Source: Trichoderma breve (taxonomy: Eukaryota > Ascomycota > Sordariomycetes > Hypocreales > Hypocreaceae). From it: 64,000 bases of DNA. Of this stretch, positions 59,292 through 64,000 are shown in pieces. The stretch is taken from the NCBI RefSeq assembly GCF_028502605.1, contig NW_026611593.1, positions 2,838,501 to 2,902,500 on the forward strand. The letters are read 5' to 3'. Made by a program: the position numbers and the translations under genes. The notes under the pieces are model-generated. The model did not search any database. It was given only the letters and a program-made list of their open reading frames with translations, and had not been told where the DNA came from. The first letter of the stretch is position 1. Each line of letters opens with the position of its first letter.

Positions 59292-61641
59292 CTAAATATC
59301 AGGCAGTGTCCGAGTCTCATCCTGCATTATCTCGTCACCTCCCAGCTCCTTTTCCAGCTCATCGGCTACAAAACCCTCGTAGTCGTCCAAGCTCTTTTGC
59401 ACGTGAATCTTGAACTTGATCACGTCGTTTAGCATGCGGTCAATCTCCGTGTGTAGCTCTTCTCGCAGCGAGTTGGCCCGCAATACAAGCTGCTCGTATC
59501 TGGAGGTAGTAAAAAGATGTTAGCCATTCTGATCCGCCCAAGAAGGTGTAGCTGATTCAGGCACAGTGAAAACTTACTCAATGGTCGTGTTGATCTCGCG
59601 TTGCTCTAGCAGCTGCACAGACTCTGTCAGGCCGGCTCGCATTCTGGATAGTTCCTTTTCCATCTTTTCGATTTGTGCGTCGGATCCCATCTTCTGCGCC
59701 GTAGCAACCTCTTTCGTCTTTTCATACTCCTCTTCTGCAGCCCTAACCCTGTGATTCAAGGCTTCAACCTCGTTCCGCTTGTCCTCAATGGCCTCCTTAA
59801 TGCCATCCAAGAGCTCGTGGTCCTTCATCATATCGTCCATTACAACGCTTCGTCGCTCTGCAATCTCCTTTCGCAAAGATATGAAGCTGCTGCGGACTTG
59901 GCCCCTGAGATCTAGGTTAAGGACGTGTCCTGGTTGATAGCCGGTTGTGGCATCAACCAATAGTCGGTCTGTCGCTGGGGTATGTGTTGTGCTGGAGCTC
60001 TTCCAGGTGGATGAATTCAGCTCGTTCTCGTTAAGGATAACCTGCAGCTCGTAGTCCCTGCCCTTAGCATTGGCTGCGGTAGCTGGTATGAGGGCTATTT
60101 GGTAGGCAATGGTGTTGTACTTGTCCACCACGCGCTCCAGCTCATCAAGCTTTCGGCTGGCCTCGGCCTCCTTTTCCATGACCTTTTTCTTAATCTCTTC
60201 CAAGCGCTGTCCGGCCGACTCGATACCCCGTTGCAGACGTTCCCGTTCAGAAGTCATGCGGTCAATATCCTGCATGCTAATGCCTTGGGCGTCAACAGCT
60301 CTTTGGAGTCCTCGTCGTTCCTCATCGGCTTCTTTCAGCTCTTCTACAACCTTGTTTAGCTCCTCTTGTAAAACTTGAATGCGGGCTTCGTATTTTTCCG
60401 ATCGCTGAACGGCGAGCTCGTTGTAGTCTTCAAACTTGACACGATCCTCTTCCATGATTTTGAAATGGTTATCCAAGACGGCAGGGTCCGGGGTGGACTT
60501 TTCAAGGTCCTCGATTTCCTTGGACAATCTCTCGTTCTCGGCCTCGAGCATCTCAAGCTCGGCTGTGTACTTTGAATTGGACTCTTCAAATGCCCTTGCC
60601 ATGGCCTCAACGTGGGGGGCCAGTAGTCGCTCGGCATCCTCGTCGCCCATGTCGTCGTCCATAGCGAGCCAGTCTCTGTATGCACTACTAAGGAAGTTGA
60701 AGATGATCTGGTCGCCACTTACATCGACGCCGACGTCGAGGCAAGCATCTATATACCGATTGCTGGCATAGCCCTCAAGCATTTGGGCCAGCTGCATCAT
60801 CCAATGGAGCAGACCGAGAAAAGTACTCCAATTCTGGCCGCCCACGGCTGCAATCTGGCTTTTTGTGATGCTGCGCTCAAACGGGTATCGAAGCTGCTTA
60901 AGAATGGGCGGCACCTCTTGGTCAATATTCTTCTGGAATTTGTGACTGGGGTCGATTCGATGGTAGAGCCACTGGAACATGAAGTTGAAGTCCTTCTGCG
61001 TCGGCGACTTGAGAATGTTTTGTGATAACGAATGCTTCATTTCCATCTCAAAGTTGTTTTGCACCATGTAGTCCATCAGCTCTTGGGCGATTCGGGCTTG
61101 GAAGGATCGGTCTCTCAGCGGCCGCGGATCGCGAGGGACGCCGGCTGCCTGGGGCGTGGTCTGGAAAAAGCTCTGGTGGCTCACGGGCCCGACTGTGGAT
61201 TGCCGCGGACGATACACGCTGCTCCGTCTATCGCTATCCGTTGACGGTCTCGCAGCCAACGGGGTAAAGGCGCCCGGGTTGTATGTTGCTCTAGGCTGCT
61301 GAAAAGACGTTCGCTTGATAGAGGACAGGCCAATGTCGCCCAGGTTTGCGCCGGACGATGCGCGTTGGAACATTGGCTGGTTCGGGCGCGTCACAGCCAG
61401 GGAGTGCCTAGATCCCGACATGGAGCGGCCGTGGGCGGTGCCGTAGGTGGAGGGTCCCTGATTCTGGCGCTTCATTGTCGACCCTGGAGCCGGGATGCCG
61501 CTATTTGTACTGAGGCCGCCGAGCGTCTATGGCGTCGGTCAGCGGACGATGCGACGATGTTCCAGATTTCCCACTCTTGCGACAAAGGGAACCTACCTCT
61601 CTTTTCCTGCGGACGCTCCACAGGCCCGTGTCTTGAGACAT
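59292..61641 (-). CDS. NDC80: Kinetochore protein NDC80
   Basis: Microtubule-binding subunit of the four-part Ndc80 kinetochore complex. Exons are 61597-61641, 59578-61526 and 59292-59499, giving 733 residues. The first exon codes [15 protein letters not shown] and joins [20 protein letters not shown], a conserved fungal NDC80 start. A basic Ser-rich N-terminal tail (Aurora B target region in other species) leads to the calponin-homology domain (about 135-290: [55 protein letters not shown]). A long coiled coil fills the rest, starting near [14 protein letters not shown], with a presumed break in the middle. The last intron splits a Glu codon. Confidence 0.95.
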
Positions 61642-62248
61642 TATAGGCGGTCGGGCCTCTGCTGTTGGTGATGCGACGGTATTCGAGCAGCTAGGAGGCG
61701 ATTCGCAGTGCGTTTAGCGATCAATTTCGGGGGCAAAAGACACACGAGATCAAAATTCGACAAGGCGGGCTGCGTATTCTGAAGCTTTGAAGCAGTTCTT
61801 TCGTGGGGCCACGGGATTGGGGGGAAAAGATAAGGCAGTTGCTCGGTGAGAAAGTAAACAAATGCCTGATTGGCCCAGTGCGGCCTAGCGCGAATGACCT
61901 GACACGCATGCGCACGTGATTGCAGAGTGTCGGGGGAGTACCTGCAAATGGGGCCAATTTACTGCGCGCAGCCCGGTAGCCAATAACAGGTGCGAGTACG
62001 TACCGTTGCCTCGGCCCAGCATGTTTTCGGTACGTACTTTGCGACCGCGCTCAGCTCAGCCCAGCCCAGCCATGCCGGTTCCACAATTACCGAGCTTCAA
62101 CATACTCGGACAGTCGCATCTGCTTTCTTCCTCTCCTTCATTCTCATTGTCGACATCCATCGTGATTCCCCTGAAACTGCGTCTTTCAGTTGTCTCTGGT
62201 GATTCTCTGAGGCGCCGAGGCTCTGTGTGAGCATACCGATCCATCATC
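61642..62248. other. Intergenic, divergent promoter of NDC80 and PEX14
   Basis: About 600 bp between start codons of two divergent housekeeping genes. GC-richer around 61860-62080. No other gene was seen. Confidence 0.6.
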
Positions 62249-63551
62249 ATGGCGATACGCGAGGAAATCGTGGCGTCTGCAGTAAGTGATGCGTCCCATC
62301 TCCATCTCCTTGTGATTGACAATCATGGGTTCATCTCTTGGCTGACTGTCGAATTTCCAGGCGCAATGTTAGTTTCGACTCGACTCATCGATCACTTCCA
62401 CTTCCACTTCCGCAGTGTTAACAATGAAGCAGTTCTGCAAGATCCCAGTGTTGCCACCTCGTCCGTCGAGAACAAAATCTCGTTTCTTCGAACCAAGAAT
62501 CTGACACAGGAGGAGATTGATGCCGCCATTGCCAGAGCTGGGGGCGGCAGCGGCGCGGTAGCTCCCAGGGCTCCCTATGCTGGCGCGCCCCAGGGTCCTC
62601 AGGGTCCTCCTCAGCAGTATTACCAATCCTACCCCCAGTATGCGTGGCAGCCGCCTGCATCAACACAACGGGATTGGAGAGATTGGTTCATCATGGCAAC
62701 CGTGGTTGGGGGAGTCAGCTATGGTCTGTACTCATTAGGCAAGGTAAAAACAGTATCACGCGCGTCTTTCACTACAGCGATACTGACACGAATCATAGCG
62801 TTATGTATACCCCCTCGTAGCGCCACCTACCCCTGAAAAGCTGGAGCAGGACAAGAAGTCGATCGAGGAGCAGTTTGACAAGGCCTTTGCCCTGGTTGAG
62901 CAGCTGTCCAAGGACACAGAGGCACTAAAGGATGCCGAGAAGCAGCGGACAGAACGACTGGACATTACACTGGCAGACTTGGACACGATCATGACGGAGC
63001 TGAAATCAGCAAACAAGCGCCGCGAAGACGACGCGCAGCGCATTCGCGACGAAGTACAGAGCCTCAAGGACGCCATCCCTAGGGCCATGAACAACCAAAA
63101 GGAGCTCACCGACAACCGACTTGCCGAAATCAACACTGAACTTGCCAGCCTCAAGACTCTTGTGTCACAGAGGATGAATGCTAACTCAAATAACTCTATG
63201 TCGAGCGGCTACTTCCGAGGCAACAATGGAGTCAACGGTGTCAACGGATCGAATGGCGTCAACGGAACTAGCGGGGCGGCTTCACCCACGACAGCACCCG
63301 GGCAATCAGTAACTCCCCCGCCCATCGACAGCGCTGCGGAAGCGAGCGGCACTCCCAAGCCTGATGCTGGCAAGGGCCCGGCTCAGAACAGATTTAACAG
63401 AGCGTCTGGCCTGTCCGTTGGCTCCGGAGCCAAGGCGTCAATCCCAGCATGGCAGATGGCCATGGCCAACCAGAATGCCGGATCAGCTGGTTCCTCGTCG
63501 GGCAAGGAGCCCGAAAAGGCCACCACCGAGGCCGCGGCCAGCAGCTCGTAA
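62249..63551 (+). CDS. PEX14: Peroxisomal membrane protein PEX14
   Basis: Docking component of the peroxisomal import machinery, binding PEX5 cargo receptors. Exons are 62249-62281, 62361-62367, 62433-62743 and 62799-63551, giving 367 residues. Exon 2 is only 7 nt. With it the N-terminal domain reads MAIREEIVASAAQFLQDPSV, then ENKISFLRTKNLTQEEIDAA, the conserved PEX5-binding helices; without it the frame breaks. A Pro/Gln/Tyr-rich linker, a membrane helix (WFIMATVVGGVSYGLYSLGK) and RYVYPLVAPPTPEKLEQDKK across the last intron follow. A coiled coil runs to about residue 230; the tail is Asn/Gly/Ser-rich and contains ASIPAWQMAM. Confidence 0.95.
62361..62367 (+). other. PEX14: 7-nt coding microexon of PEX14
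   Basis: The bases GCGCAAT lie between an acceptor TTTCCAG and a donor GTTAGT. They are needed to join exon 1 (phase 0) to exon 3, whose acceptor is GAAGCAG. Flanking introns are 79 nt (62282-62360) and 65 nt (62368-62432), each with a plausible branch site (CTGAC; TTAAC). Confidence 0.85.
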
Positions 63552-64000
63552 ATAATTGCTTGCTTGACTTGAGATTCTCCATGCATTGTACGATTTTGAT
63601 CAACTTGCGGTTATTGTTGCGCTACGTACGTACGGATAAAGGGACAATGCAGACATCGATTGGATAACGGCCGGAGCGTTGGTTGCTCTATCAAATTTTT
63701 TTATGTATTTAATATCAAATGGACCACATATATTTTTCATCTACTTTCGGTTGGGTTACATGTCATTATTATTAGAAGAAGAAGGAAAAGAAGAAGCTAC
63801 CTACATACCTATCATGACTGCATGGTGGTTGTTATTAAGACTGCCCGAGTGAGATGAAAGAGGCGGGCCGAGGTTCGGGCTTATTGTCGCTCCCGCCTGC
63901 GCTCACTAATGCAGCGCTAACTGAAGCCGTCCGTTTTCCATCCCTGTTCCCAGATCGATCTGTCTGTACATGTAAGTACTTGTGCTTGCGGGATGCTGTA
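63552..64000. other. Intergenic to window end
   Basis: 3' region of PEX14. It has an AT-rich stretch at about 63690-63780 with an AAGAAGAAGGAAAAGAAGAAG purine run, and GC-richer sequence after 63840 that may be a promoter for a gene outside the window. Confidence 0.5.

Overview
The window is nuclear DNA from a filamentous ascomycete, most likely a Trichoderma species (Hypocreales). Genes carry short introns (mostly 50-110 nt, GT-AG) and are densely packed on both strands. From memory, two proteins closely resemble characterised Trichoderma reesei enzymes: the L-galactonate dehydratase LGD1 and the secreted GH47 alpha-1,2-mannosidase. No search was run. I rebuilt the exon structures by hand; each spliced model keeps its reading frame and restores the expected family motifs across the joins.

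Layout. 0.2-12.7 kb is a housekeeping block: ribosomal protein L18, a mitochondrial rRNA 2'-O-methyltransferase (MRM2 type), a metallophosphoesterase with an RGG tail, COQ5, a 58-residue membrane protein, branched-chain ketoacid dehydrogenase E1 alpha, dynactin p27, and an iron-containing hydroxyacid-oxoacid transhydrogenase. 13.8-26.7 kb holds a multispan membrane protein, a Pex11-like peroxin, an alpha/beta-hydrolase-fold protein lacking the nucleophile serine, an NPC1-type sterol transporter, a YTHDC1-like m6A reader and GPI mannosyltransferase 2. 27.6-32.4 kb is one large STAND (NLR-like) NACHT-ankyrin gene. 32.7-46.6 kb returns to metabolism and housekeeping: LGD1, ERCC1/Rad10, GH47 mannosidase, a NAPE-PLD-like hydrolase, Snu13 and fumarase.

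46.6-58.9 kb looks like an accessory region with long gaps and lineage-specific genes. It contains the most interesting locus: a 285-residue protein resembling fungal gasdermin-like cell-death effectors (HET-Q1/RCD-1 type), next to a 915-residue protein with an intact subtilisin-like protease domain (compare HET-Q2), which in turn is divergent from an unusual 1100-residue zinc-finger/ankyrin/WD40 protein across a 230-bp shared upstream region. I propose this triad as a candidate regulated-cell-death module of effector, activating protease and possible sensor. The effector/protease pairing has precedent in fungi; the sensor role is inference.

The window ends with housekeeping genes: NDC80 (kinetochore) and PEX14 (peroxisomal import), the latter with an apparent 7-nt coding microexon. 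No tRNA, rRNA, transposon or CRISPR array was recognised.
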